Assembly: GCA_018262095.1 (NCBI GenBank)
Contig: JAGTRW010000008.1
Span: 1 to 64,000, forward strand
DNA from: Pseudomonadota bacterium
Lineage (GTDB): Bacteria > Pseudomonadota > Gammaproteobacteria > Burkholderiales > Rhodocyclaceae
Direction: 5' to 3'
DNA length: 64,000 nt
Of this stretch, positions 25,908-33,990 are shown piece by piece. The position numbers and the translations under genes were made by a program. The first letter of the stretch is position 1; every line of letters begins with the position of its first letter. Under the pieces are notes generated by a model. It saw only the letters and a list, made by a program, of their open reading frames with translations, ran no database searches and was not told where the DNA came from.

Positions 25908-25983
25908 TTGCTGCACTGCACCATGAAAACGATTATAGGCCCGGAAACTCCGTTGTCAAGTCTTTTATGTTGCGACGCAGCAA
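25908..25983 (-). promoter_or_regulatory. Candidate PhaR-type operators upstream of phasin
   Basis: Two TGC/GCA-rich motifs lie 60-130 bases upstream of the phasin start: TTGCTGCACTGCA at 25908-25920, and TTGCGACGCAGCAA at 25970-25983, which contains the palindrome TGCGACGCA. PhaR repressors of PHA-forming bacteria bind TGC-rich sites at phaP promoters. The motifs are visible; binding is inferred. Confidence 0.4.
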
Positions 25984-26118
25984 AAAAGTTTCGGATTGAT
26001 TTTCAAAGGATCGTCGGCACAATTCATGACGATAACAAGCGATTGTGGTGCGCTGGTTGAGCCTGCGGCGACGCCGCTCGGGCGCCGCTCAGCGATCGTT
26101 GTCCGGGGGCGACGCCGC

Positions 26119-26721
26119 CTAGCGCGGCGTAACGGCCTGCGCTGGCTTGAGCGTCAGCGGGTCGCTTTTCTTTTCTTCAGCCGGAGCGTTCTTGCCCTTG
26201 GGCTGGATGATTGCGCGCACCCGTGCTTGCGCCGCGCCAGTTGCGGTCTTCTGGCCGCCGCTGCCGTTGGTGACGAGGTACTTCTCGGTGAGCGCGTCGT
26301 ACGAGATGTAAGGCCCCTTGACCTCGTCGAGACCGTTCTTGACCCAGCCGCGAATGAAAAATTCTGTTTTTTCTTCACGCGCATCGTGGTCGATGCGTTC
26401 GGCTTCGCCCTCGATATATTCGTCCTTGCCTTCGAGTTTCTGCTTGAAGCGCGCCAGACCGTCGGCGCCGCCGGTGGCGACGCCTTTCTGGAAACCGTCG
26501 GCATCCTGCGTGATGACCAGCCGGCTGGTGCGAAGTTGCAGCGTTCCTTGAGTGACGACGACGTTGCCATCGAACACCTGGATCTTCTTGACGTCGTCCA
26601 TGCTCATGCGGTCGGCTTCGATATTCATCGGCTTCTCGCTGTCAGCTTTTTCCGCGTTCGCCGGCAGGGCGAGGGCGGTCAGCAACAGAGCGGCAAGGGC
26701 GTAGGGGATTTTTGGCATCAT
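26119..26721 (-). CDS. lptA: LPS transport periplasmic protein LptA
   Basis: This is a 200-residue periplasmic OstA-type protein with a signal peptide (LAALLLTALALPANAEK). The beta-jellyroll pattern is seen in PMNIEADRMSMDDVKKIQVF, GNVVVTQGTLQLRTSRLVI and DGNV-like turns. LptA forms the bridge carrying LPS from the inner membrane to LptDE. It overlaps lptC by four bases (ATGA) and is the last gene of kdsD-kdsC-lptC-lptA. In most related genomes lptB and rpoN follow directly; here they do not. Confidence 0.92.
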   Translation of the reverse strand: MMPKIPYALAALLLTALALPANAEKADSEKPMNIEADRMSMDDVKKIQVFDGNVVVTQGTLQLRTSRLVITQDADGFQKGVATGGADGLARFKQKLEGKDEYIEGEAERIDHDAREEKTEFFIRGWVKNGLDEVKGPYISYDALTEKYLVTNGSGGQKTATGAAQARVRAIIQPKGKNAPAEEKKSDPLTLKPAQAVTPR

Positions 26722-27305
26722 GGCTTCTTCTTGGCGGATTTGCTTTCCAGGACGGCGAAGGCTTGAGACTCGAGGACGTAGGTTTGCGCGCGGCTGTCGA
26801 TCTGCATGCCGACGCCCTTGAGCCAGGATTTGCCCTTGGTGATCAGCACGGGGCTTTTGGTGAACGCCTTTTCGTCGTCGGGAAATACCGTGAGTTCAGG
26901 GGTGTAACCGTTCATCTCTTCGTCTTTGGCCGACGCGGCGCGGGTGATCTGGACGTCGCCGTACAAATCGACCTGTTGGCCTTCCTTGTTCGAGTGTCCG
27001 CGCTCGGAACGTATCGTCACGCTGGGACGCGTCGGGTACAGATAGACTAGGTGAGGCTTGATCATGTCGCTGCTGTCGTCATCCGGATAGTGACGGATTT
27101 CGACCGAATTGAGCGTGTATTGCAGTTGCCCGCTCGCATCGAGTTTGCGCAGCACGCTGTCGGAAACGATGAAGTCGGGGTCGTGCCGGTTCTTGCCGTC
27201 ACGGCGTTCCTCGGGCAGTTCGGTCGCGTAGCGCAACCAGAAGGTCAGCACGGCCAGCGCCAGCAGCAGGCTCAGCGGAAACAGAGCGCTGCCCCATTGC
27301 TTCAT
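26718..27305 (-). CDS. lptC: LPS export protein LptC
   Basis: This is a 195-residue bitopic protein with an N-terminal membrane anchor (ALFPLSLLLALAVLTFWLRY) and a periplasmic LptC/YrbK jellyroll (DPDFIVSDSVLRKLDASGQL, VEIRHYPDDDSSDMIKPHLV). LptC receives LPS from the LptBFG complex and passes it to LptA. The start overlaps the kdsC stop by four bases, and the stop overlaps the lptA start, so the genes are tightly coupled. Confidence 0.92.
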   Translation of the reverse strand: MKQWGSALFPLSLLLALAVLTFWLRYATELPEERRDGKNRHDPDFIVSDSVLRKLDASGQLQYTLNSVEIRHYPDDDSSDMIKPHLVYLYPTRPSVTIRSERGHSNKEGQQVDLYGDVQITRAASAKDEEMNGYTPELTVFPDDEKAFTKSPVLITKGKSWLKGVGMQIDSRAQTYVLESQAFAVLESKSAKKKP

Positions 27306-27693
27306 TTTGCGCGCGCCGGCAGATAGGGGGCGAGCGCTTCGTCGAGCTTACCTTGGGCGTCGAGGATGAATTCGCAGACTTCGCGCACCGCGCCGCGCCC
27401 GCCGATCTTGGTCGACACCATGCCGACGTACGACTTGACCATCTCGTGGCAGTCGGCCCCAGGTTCTTCATGCGGTGCTCGACGCACGTGGCCTTGCGCC
27501 CGGTGATGATCGCGACGGTGATTCCGGCGCGCTGCAGCATGTGCATTCCCAGGCCGTCAAGGCTGTTGAAGACCTTGAGTTCGACGCCGTCGTCGGTGTA
27601 ATAGAGCGAGCCTTCGGACAGCACGCCGTCGACGTCGAAGGCCATCAGCTTGAGGCGGCGGGCGCGGTTGCGCGTATCGGCAAGAGAGATCAT
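27302..27693 (-). pseudogene. kdsC: 3-deoxy-manno-octulosonate-8-phosphatase, internally deleted
   Basis: The N-terminal 79 residues are intact KdsC: LKLMAFDVDGVLSEGSLYYT (catalytic Asp pair) and VAIITGRKATCVEHRMKNLG (motif II). At about 27455-27460 the reading changes frame, and the match resumes with ADCHEMVKSYVGMVSTKIGG and GRGAVREVCEFILDAQGK to the stop at 27302. The segment between, about 45-50 residues with the motif III Lys and the motif IV GDD, is gone. A frame-changing deletion of this kind should abolish the phosphatase. It could also be an assembly or base-call artefact. The start overlaps the kdsD stop by one base (TGATG). Confidence 0.75.
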
Positions 27694-28676
27694 CAGATGG
27701 CTTTCGCTTGGAAGAGGTCGTGCATATTGAGGGCGCCGATCAGGCGACCGTTTTCGTCGGCGACCGGCAACTGGTTGATCTTGTGTTTGTCCATCATCTC
27801 GACCGCTTCGGCGGTGAGCTTGTCGGGGTCGATGCGGCGCGGATTGACGCTCATCACGTCGCTCACCGTCAAGCGCTGCAGGTCGAGATTGCTGACGATT
27901 GCGCGGCGCAGGTCGCCGTCGGTGAAAATCCCGAGAATCGTCCGGTCGGGCGCGATGACGACGGTCATCCCGATGCCGCCGCGCGAGATCTCGCGCGTCG
28001 CCGCGGTGACGCTGGCGTCGGCGAGCACCGTTGGCACCGCGTCGGCCGTGCGCATCACGTCGCGAATTCGCGTCAGTAACTGGCGGCCGAGCGAGCCGCC
28101 GGGGTGCGAGCGCGCAAAATCGTCGGCGCCGAAGCCGCGCGCGTCGAGCAGCGCCACCGCCAGCGCGTCGCCAAGCGCCAGCGCCGCGGTGGTGCTGGCG
28201 GTCGGCGCCAGATTGAGCGGGCAGGCCTCCTGTGCGACACCTGAGTCGAGGTGGGCGTCGGCGTCGCGCGCCAGCGACGATTGCGGATTGCCGGTGACGG
28301 CGATCAGCTTGGCGCCCTGGCGCTTGATCGACGGCAGAATGTTGAGCAGTTCGTCGCTCTCGCCCGAATTGGAGAAGGCAATCAGCACGTCGTCGCTGGT
28401 GATCATGCCGAGGTCGCCGTGGCTGGCTTCGGCGGGATGGACGAAATATGCCGGCGTGCCGGTGCTGGCCAGGGTCGAGGCGATCTTGCGCGCAATATGT
28501 CCGGACTTGCCGATGCCGCTGACGATGACGCGGCCGCGGCAATTGAGAATCAGCGACAGCGCCTGCAGAAAGGCGCCATCAACTCGTTCGATCAAGGCCA
28601 GGACGGCGTCGCCTTCGATGCGCAACACCTGGCGCGCGAGATCAAGGGCCTTGGCTGAGGGCAAAATCGTGTTCAT
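27693..28676 (-). CDS. kdsD: Arabinose-5-phosphate isomerase
   Basis: This is a 327-residue enzyme that converts ribulose 5-phosphate to arabinose 5-phosphate for KDO synthesis. The SIS domain shows VIVSGIGKSGHIARKIASTL and HPAEASHGDLGMI with the conserved His; two CBS domains follow (about residues 205-320, ending INQLPVADENGRLIGALNMH). It heads the kdsD-kdsC-lptC-lptA operon. A TATACT box at 28703-28708 on the minus strand may be its -10 element. Confidence 0.94.
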   Translation of the reverse strand: MNTILPSAKALDLARQVLRIEGDAVLALIERVDGAFLQALSLILNCRGRVIVSGIGKSGHIARKIASTLASTGTPAYFVHPAEASHGDLGMITSDDVLIAFSNSGESDELLNILPSIKRQGAKLIAVTGNPQSSLARDADAHLDSGVAQEACPLNLAPTASTTAALALGDALAVALLDARGFGADDFARSHPGGSLGRQLLTRIRDVMRTADAVPTVLADASVTAATREISRGGIGMTVVIAPDRTILGIFTDGDLRRAIVSNLDLQRLTVSDVMSVNPRRIDPDKLTAEAVEMMDKHKINQLPVADENGRLIGALNMHDLFQAKAI

Positions 28677-28702
28677 GGCAGGGCGGTGGTTAGGATCGCG
28701 CC

Positions 28703-28708
28703 AGTATA
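28703..28708 (-). promoter_or_regulatory. Candidate -10 box of the kdsD operon
   Basis: TATACT on the minus strand, preceded by TGT, lies about 27 bases upstream of the kdsD start. No convincing -35 is visible, so this is only a candidate. Confidence 0.3.
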
Positions 28709-28917
28709 ACAGAAGCCCCCGCTACGCCCGCCGGCATAGCGTCCTTGCCCGACCGCGCCGCTCGATCGGCCGGCAAGTTAGGCGCGGTGGCGTCGCTGGC
28801 GCGGGTTAGCGTGCCGAGCAATGGCCGTGCCGACGGGCAGGCCAGCCTGGATGCGCCTTTTGACGGGCTTGCAGAGTAGCTGCGAGCCGCCGCTGCCGGT
28901 GGTTGAGGCGAGCCCGG

Positions 28918-29568
28918 TCAGAAACTCATGCACACCGTGAACAGCACGGCGTCGTTGGCGGCGGTGACGTTGATCGCTTCGGCCATATTGGCGGCATTAT
29001 CGGTAATCACCCGAACCGTCCCGGTTTGCGTATTTCCGTCGTCCAGGGTGGTGTCGATTTGCCGCGCAAAGCGCCCCTGGATTCCCTGCGAGCAGACGTA
29101 AAAGCTCGCTGGATAGGGCGTCGCTGGGTTGGTCAGCACCGGCTCACTGGTGACGCCGATGACGCCACCTTCAGCGTTGCGCGGCAGGTAGTCGGCGGCA
29201 GCGGTGTTGGTCGTTCCCGTCGCCAATCCGGCGAGGCGAACGTGTTGCCAGAATAGATAGCTTTCGTCGCTTGCCGTGGTCGAGTTCCACGCGCCGTTGA
29301 TGCGCGCGTTGCCAAGATTGGCTGCCGCCGCGTTGGTGCCGCCGTTGAGGTGGGTCGTCGCCGCGCGGTCATCGCCGGGCAAGGCTCGGAAGCGATCCTG
29401 GTAGGCATAGACGAAGGTTGAAATGCCGCGGAAATCGTTGGCCAGATTCTTCACCTTCGCGTTGTTGACCAGTTCCTGACCTTTGAGGACCCCGCCGAGC
29501 AGCAGGCCGATAATGACGAGCACAATGGCGATCTCGACCAGCGTGAAGCCTGATTGTTGTTTTCTCAT
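28918..29568 (-). CDS. Type IV pilin-like prepilin
   Basis: This is a 216-residue prepilin with a short leader MRKQQSG and the cleavage/methylation site GFTLVEIAIVLVIIGLLLGG, whose Glu at +5 is present. A LPGDD stretch follows the long helix, and two Cys near the end (FYVCSQGI and LFTVCMSF) probably form the C-terminal disulfide loop. It is the most distal gene of the MSHA-like locus, separated from the core by the cyclase gene, and is a candidate major or minor pilin (MshA/B-like). Confidence 0.85.
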   Translation of the reverse strand: MRKQQSGFTLVEIAIVLVIIGLLLGGVLKGQELVNNAKVKNLANDFRGISTFVYAYQDRFRALPGDDRAATTHLNGGTNAAAANLGNARINGAWNSTTASDESYLFWQHVRLAGLATGTTNTAAADYLPRNAEGGVIGVTSEPVLTNPATPYPASFYVCSQGIQGRFARQIDTTLDDGNTQTGTVRVITDNAANMAEAINVTAANDAVLFTVCMSF

Positions 29569-29679
29569 CTGATTCCCCTGGCGATGGCGACTATGACAAA
29601 TAGATTAGAGCAGGTTTCGCAATATAAGCCAATCCTCTTTTCTTGCCGGCGCTTGTGCGTCGATTCGGCAGCCTGTTGG

Positions 29680-30930
29680 CTACGCCGGCTTGCGGCCGAT
29701 CGCGCGGTGCACGACCATCTTGCCCTTGCCCTTGAGGTAAAGCGTTTGCGGCTCGCCAAAGTCGAAGCGATCCTCCAGCCGCCGGTAGGTCGCCTGGTCG
29801 ACCTGGACCATGCCGGGAACGCCTTCGCTGGTGATGCGGTTGGCCATATTGACGGTGTCGCCCCACAGGTCGTAAATGAACTTCTTCTTGCCGACGACGC
29901 CGGCGACCACCGGGCCGCTGCCGATGCCGATGCGCACTTCGAGTCGCAAGGGGTTGACGTCGAAGTCGCGCTGCAGCAGGTCGCGCATCTCGAGCGCCAT
30001 GTCGACCAGTGCTGCCGAATAGTCGTCAGGGTCGTCGGTCAGGCCGCCGGCGACCATATAGGCGTCGCCGATGGTCTTGATCTTCTCCAAATGGTATTTT
30101 TCGGCGAGTTCGTCGAACGACGAGAAGATCTTGTTGAGCATCGAAAAGACCTGTTGCGCGCTTAAGCCTTCGGCGATGCGCGTGAAGTTGACGATGTCGA
30201 CGAACATCACCGAGACGTCGGCAAAGCCGTCGGCAATCGTCTGCTCGCTGTTCTTCAGGCGCTCGGCAATCGGGCCGGGCAGGATGTTGAGCAGCAGTCG
30301 CTCGGAACGCCGCTGTTCCAGTTGCAATTGCCGGTGCGCCTTCTGCTTCTCGCTTGCCGAGTAGCGCAGTAGCAGAAAGACGATGGTCGACACGGCGGCG
30401 AAATTGAGTGCGAAAAAGAACACCGTGATCCGCGTCGGCACCTTGATCTGCGCGGTCGGCAGCGTATCGGCGAGATAGTAGTCGAAGCCACCCGAGAGCG
30501 CGGTCAGGCAAAGGTAGGCGAAAAACCAGGCCGCCGCCTCGCGCGGCCCGATGCACAGCACCGCGCCGATCGGCGCCAGCAGCGCCCACAGGCTGACGCC
30601 GCTGGCGCTAATGAAGTTGCCCATGCTCCACTGCGCGACAAAGGGCATGAACAGAAAGAGCGAGATCTGAACGATGCGAAAACTGTCGAAATCCTGCGTC
30701 TTGAGGTAGATGAGCAGGTTACCGACCAGCAGCAACTGGAATGCGAAGGGAACGGTCGACGAAAATTGCGGGCCGAGTCGCCAGTAAATCAACAGCCACA
30801 GCATCGAGGCGAAGCTGATCAGGCCGGTGGCGAAAACCAGCAGTGATTTTTGCAGGCGCACCTCCTCTGAGTCTCCTGGCAGAATGCCGGCATGGCGAAC
30901 TTCGTCGAGAAAGCGGCGTTGATTGCTCAT
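29680..30930 (-). CDS. Membrane-bound class III adenylate cyclase
   Basis: This is a 416-residue protein with six hydrophobic N-terminal segments (for example LLVFATGLISFASMLWLLIY and WALLAPIGAVLCIGP) and a C-terminal class III cyclase domain. Both metal-binding Asp are present (VMFVDIVNFTRIAEG and IKTIGDAYMVAGG). The Lys of EKIKTIGD and the Asp of YDLWGDTVNMANR indicate ATP rather than GTP as substrate. The product would be cAMP. It lies between two pseudopilin genes of the pilus locus on the same strand, so it may link pilus function to cAMP signalling. The ATG at 30930 is the start that fits the membrane domain. Confidence 0.88.
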   Translation of the reverse strand: MSNQRRFLDEVRHAGILPGDSEEVRLQKSLLVFATGLISFASMLWLLIYWRLGPQFSSTVPFAFQLLLVGNLLIYLKTQDFDSFRIVQISLFLFMPFVAQWSMGNFISASGVSLWALLAPIGAVLCIGPREAAAWFFAYLCLTALSGGFDYYLADTLPTAQIKVPTRITVFFFALNFAAVSTIVFLLLRYSASEKQKAHRQLQLEQRRSERLLLNILPGPIAERLKNSEQTIADGFADVSVMFVDIVNFTRIAEGLSAQQVFSMLNKIFSSFDELAEKYHLEKIKTIGDAYMVAGGLTDDPDDYSAALVDMALEMRDLLQRDFDVNPLRLEVRIGIGSGPVVAGVVGKKKFIYDLWGDTVNMANRITSEGVPGMVQVDQATYRRLEDRFDFGEPQTLYLKGKGKMVVHRAIGRKPA

Positions 30931-31021
30931 TGAGTGCCTGGCGCGTTGAGCGGATTGGCAGGTGTTGATTTGACTGCAAACGCCAGGTGGGGTCAAGCGA
31001 TTGGCATAATAAGCGCGTCGT

Positions 31022-31741
31022 TCACGGAAGCTTGCCGGCGCAGATCATTCGGTTGAACAGGATGTTGGGCGAGAGCCAGGCGACGATATCGTCAAACTCG
31101 CCTCCGCTGGCCACCGTCGACGGGGCTCTGGCGAAAAAGACCGCCACCGCGCTGGCGTTGGCGTCCTCGTCGGCGTTGCTCGATGACTCGTCGGCGATGA
31201 CGTTGCCGTCCTCGGTGACGCCCCAGTTGTTCTTTCCCGCCGAGTAGATCACCGCCGGCGCGCAAGGCGACTCCAGGCTGCAGGTGGCGGCGCCGATCAG
31301 GTAGCTGATCGCGCCGGCGCTGTCACGCGTCTGGACCTTCTTGCTGCCGACGGTGGTCAGCGCGAACGCCGAATTGGCATAGGCCGGGGTCGCGCTGTAG
31401 CGGATCATCTTGTTCCAGGCATCGGTTTTCTTCAGGCCCAGCGTCGTCCATGGCAGGTAACCGGTGCACGCCGCGTCGTCGGCGCAGAGCGCCGGATTTT
31501 CCGCGCCGTCGGCCAACGACGTCGCCGGGCGCGGGAGCCTGCCGTTGGCGACGGCAAAGCCGAGCAAGGCATCCTTGATTTCCGAAAACTGGCGCTGCGT
31601 CTCGCTGGTGTTCTGGAGATCTCTTTGCGCCGACAAGGGGACGAGAATCCCGCCGATGAGCAGCGCGACGATGACCAGCACGATGGTCAGTTCGACCAGC
31701 GTGAAGCCCTTCGTTCGACAGACCGGGCGACGTGTGCTCAT
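31022..31741 (-). CDS. Type IV pilin-like pseudopilin
   Basis: This is a 239-residue prepilin-like protein. The leader ends in RTKG and is followed by FTLVELTIVLVIVALLIGGI with the +5 Glu. The helix continues into RDLQNTSETQRQFSEIKDAL; the globular part has several Cys (LCADDAACTGYLPW, ATCSLESPCAPAVIY). The LPWTTLGL block also occurs as LPWKTLGI in the preceding PilX-like protein, which suggests a shared domain. The ATG at 31741 overlaps the upstream gene's stop (ATGA). Confidence 0.85.
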   Translation of the reverse strand: MSTRRPVCRTKGFTLVELTIVLVIVALLIGGILVPLSAQRDLQNTSETQRQFSEIKDALLGFAVANGRLPRPATSLADGAENPALCADDAACTGYLPWTTLGLKKTDAWNKMIRYSATPAYANSAFALTTVGSKKVQTRDSAGAISYLIGAATCSLESPCAPAVIYSAGKNNWGVTEDGNVIADESSSNADEDANASAVAVFFARAPSTVASGGEFDDIVAWLSPNILFNRMICAGKLP

Positions 31742-32958
31742 GGTTGGCTGCGCAGTTGGTCGTTGCTCGCCGGCGACGGCTTGGCGAAGGTCGCCGACCC
31801 GCTCGACGGCGAGGCCCACGCGTCGTTGTTCGCGGCGTCTTCAAGATAGTCGACGAGCGCTGACGAGGGACGCAACTGGCCGCTTCTGGCCGAACCGGGC
31901 GCCAGCAGCACATAGCTCTTGGGCGCGCCGTCGACATTGAGTGCCGTCGAGCAGTCGACGCCGCCGGGATCGACCACGCTATTCTTGTCGACCGCATAAA
32001 TCAGCACGCGGCCCCAGCCGTTTCGCAAGAACCATGGCGCTAGCGTGCCCAGTGCGTCTTCAGGCAATCGCCCGAAGCAGGCGTCGCTGCCGAAGTTGGC
32101 GCAGGTATTGTTCGACGTGATGTTGCTGATGGTGCTCAGGCAGATCGCGTCGTTGGATCGGGCCGGGTTCGGGTATTTTGTGGCGTGCGCCAGGGCGAAC
32201 GCGGCAAGTGCGTTCTGGGCCTCGCTGAGCGCGCGTTTTTCGACGGCGCCGATCAATTCGCGGGTGCTCAGGGCCAGCACCCGGTCATTGATGGCGATAT
32301 CGCCTTGCGCGTTCCTGAGCGGACCCGAGATGAAAGGGCCTGGCGCGCTGGCATTGTTCCAGGGGGGGCTCGCGTCGAGATAGTTTGTCGCAGCGTTGGA
32401 TCCGGCGACCCGGTCCTGCCCGGCAAGCGGTGGACCGGCAGCGAAGACGATCGCTGCCAGCTCCTCGCCGGCCGGCGTCAGCAGTATCGTTCCGTCGCCG
32501 GCGTAAAGCTGAATCTGGCCTCGTGTATCGCTGTTGATCGCGGCGCTGTTCGACACCCGAAAGCTGTTGCTGAGCGCATACCACAGGCGTTCGCCGTCGG
32601 CGTCGCGCAGGTCATCGATTCCCAGTGTCTTCCACGGCAGGCGTCCGAGGCTCTTTCCCGTCGCCGTGCTGCACGCACCGGGCGCAGTTCCCGTATCGCC
32701 CAGGTCGGGGCAAGGCAGACTTCCCGGCCGGTCATGGATTTCGTCGCCCAGATCGCCCTGCACCATCGACCAGGCGATCAAGGCCGCCTTGGCCTGCGCC
32801 ATCGCCTGTTCCGTGGCGCGCTCGCGAGCGAGCCGGGCGGCTGCCGTGCTGCTCGTCTTGAAGAACAAAGCCAGGCTCAGCGTCAGCGCGACAAGCAGCG
32901 TCAGCAAGAGCGCCGCGCCGCGCTGAGCGCGAATTCCGAGATAGGGTCGCCCGGGCAT
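31738..32958 (-). CDS. PilX/GspK-like pilus assembly protein
   Basis: This is a 406-residue protein with a single N-terminal hydrophobic helix after RAQRG (AALLLTLLVALTLSLALFF), without the +5 Glu of true pilins, as in PilX and GspK-type minor pilins. Two similar halves are visible, each with an LPCP- or CFGRLPED-like Cys segment and a LPWKTLGIDDLRDADG-type block. In MSHA systems MshP/MshQ or MshO fill this position. It is coupled to the pseudopilin gene by ATGA and probably forms the pilus tip or a priming complex. Confidence 0.75.
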   Translation of the reverse strand: MPGRPYLGIRAQRGAALLLTLLVALTLSLALFFKTSSTAAARLARERATEQAMAQAKAALIAWSMVQGDLGDEIHDRPGSLPCPDLGDTGTAPGACSTATGKSLGRLPWKTLGIDDLRDADGERLWYALSNSFRVSNSAAINSDTRGQIQLYAGDGTILLTPAGEELAAIVFAAGPPLAGQDRVAGSNAATNYLDASPPWNNASAPGPFISGPLRNAQGDIAINDRVLALSTRELIGAVEKRALSEAQNALAAFALAHATKYPNPARSNDAICLSTISNITSNNTCANFGSDACFGRLPEDALGTLAPWFLRNGWGRVLIYAVDKNSVVDPGGVDCSTALNVDGAPKSYVLLAPGSARSGQLRPSSALVDYLEDAANNDAWASPSSGSATFAKPSPASNDQLRSQP

Positions 32959-32965
32959 GTCGGTC

Positions 32966-33400
32966 TTACTTCGGGCCGGCCGCCAGCGGCCGGCCCGGCT
33001 TGATCGAGCCGCCGCCCAGCAGCCCGGTCGCCTCGCCGCTGTTGCGGTTAATCGTGTCGCCGACGCGGGCCTTGACCGCCGGGGCGCCGGCCGACTCGAT
33101 GAGAACTTGGCCCGGGTCGCGGCGGTCAGCGGTGATGACGGTCGCTCCGCTTGGTACTTCGCTCTGCGCGACGCCGTTGATCCATACCGTGCGCTTGCCG
33201 CTGCTGCGCGTCACGACGCCGTTGATGGTCAGCGTCGGGTCTTCGACGTCCTGTCTTTCCTGAATGTTGAGTTGCCGCCGGCGATCGAGCGCTTGCCGCT
33301 GTTCGGGGGTGAAGAACAAGCGGCCGAGTTCCTGCGCGCAGGCCGGCGCGCCGAGCGCGCCGATCAGCGCCATGCCGGCGCACAGCGCTCGCCGCTTCAT
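32966..33400 (-). CDS. mshK: MshK/PilP-like periplasmic protein
   Basis: This is a 144-residue exported protein with a signal peptide (RRALCAGMALIGALGAPACA). The mature part has LTINGVVTRSSGKRTVWING and VKARVGDTINRNSGEATGLL, a small beta domain of the PilP/GspC/MshK type that contacts the secretin. The start overlaps the upstream gene by ATGA. Identity as MshK rests on length, export and position between the PilO-like gene and the minor pilin genes. Confidence 0.65.
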   Translation of the reverse strand: MKRRALCAGMALIGALGAPACAQELGRLFFTPEQRQALDRRRQLNIQERQDVEDPTLTINGVVTRSSGKRTVWINGVAQSEVPSGATVITADRRDPGQVLIESAGAPAVKARVGDTINRNSGEATGLLGGGSIKPGRPLAAGPK

Positions 33401-33990
33401 CGCTTGGCTCCGGCGCTGGCGCGCACAGTGATCCAGTCGATCAGGCAGTCGGCCTGCAATTGGGCGGTGCGATCGTCGCGCGGCAGCCGCCAGACCTTGC
33501 AGCTTCTGACCTGAATCAGCGCCCTGGCGTACTGACGCAGGTCGTCGAGCAATCGCGTCAGGTCCTCCTCGTGCAGCAGCCCGAGCTGCACTTTCATGGT
33601 GCTGGCGTAGAAAGCGTAGGCACTGCCCGGGGCGGTGTCGAGCGCGCGTTGCGGGGCGATTTCGTAGTGCAGGTCGAGCAGACGATGGCGCTCGCCAATC
33701 GCCTTGAGCAGTTCGACCCATTCGAGCCGCTGCTCTTCGCCGACCACGCCGCGCGCCTGGAGATTGGCAAATTCCGCCGATTTCTGCTTGATCTCGGCCT
33801 CCTCGCTGCGCACCCGCCTGAGCTTGCCGTCGATCTCGTCTCTTTCCTTCTGCGCCGCCGTTTGCGCAGTTTTGGCCGCGCGCGTCGAGCTGAGCGACAG
33901 GTGGACGCTGACGGCGCCCAGCGCGACCATCAGCAACGTCGCAGCGAGGCTCAACTGCAGCTGAGGGACGTCGGCGGTGGTGAGCTTCAT
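33397..33990 (-). CDS. mshJ: MshJ/PilO-like inner-membrane protein
   Basis: This is a 197-residue protein with one membrane helix near the N-terminus (LSLAATLLMVALGAVSVHLS), a coiled-coil segment (KTAQTAAQKERDEIDGKLRR and KQKSAEFANLQARG) and a PilO-like ferredoxin-fold end (MKVQLGLLHEEDLTRLLDDL). PilO-type proteins form the alignment complex with PilN and PilP. Overlaps by ATGA on both sides place it firmly in the operon. Confidence 0.75.
   Translation of the reverse strand: MKLTTADVPQLQLSLAATLLMVALGAVSVHLSLSSTRAAKTAQTAAQKERDEIDGKLRRVRSEEAEIKQKSAEFANLQARGVVGEEQRLEWVELLKAIGERHRLLDLHYEIAPQRALDTAPGSAYAFYASTMKVQLGLLHEEDLTRLLDDLRQYARALIQVRSCKVWRLPRDDRTAQLQADCLIDWITVRASAGAKR

Noticed and set aside
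27199-28542. A 447-aa frame that contains the kdsC N-terminus
   Set aside because: Only its part after 27693 is real kdsC. The rest is a shadow of kdsD, and the end runs out of frame after the kdsC deletion.
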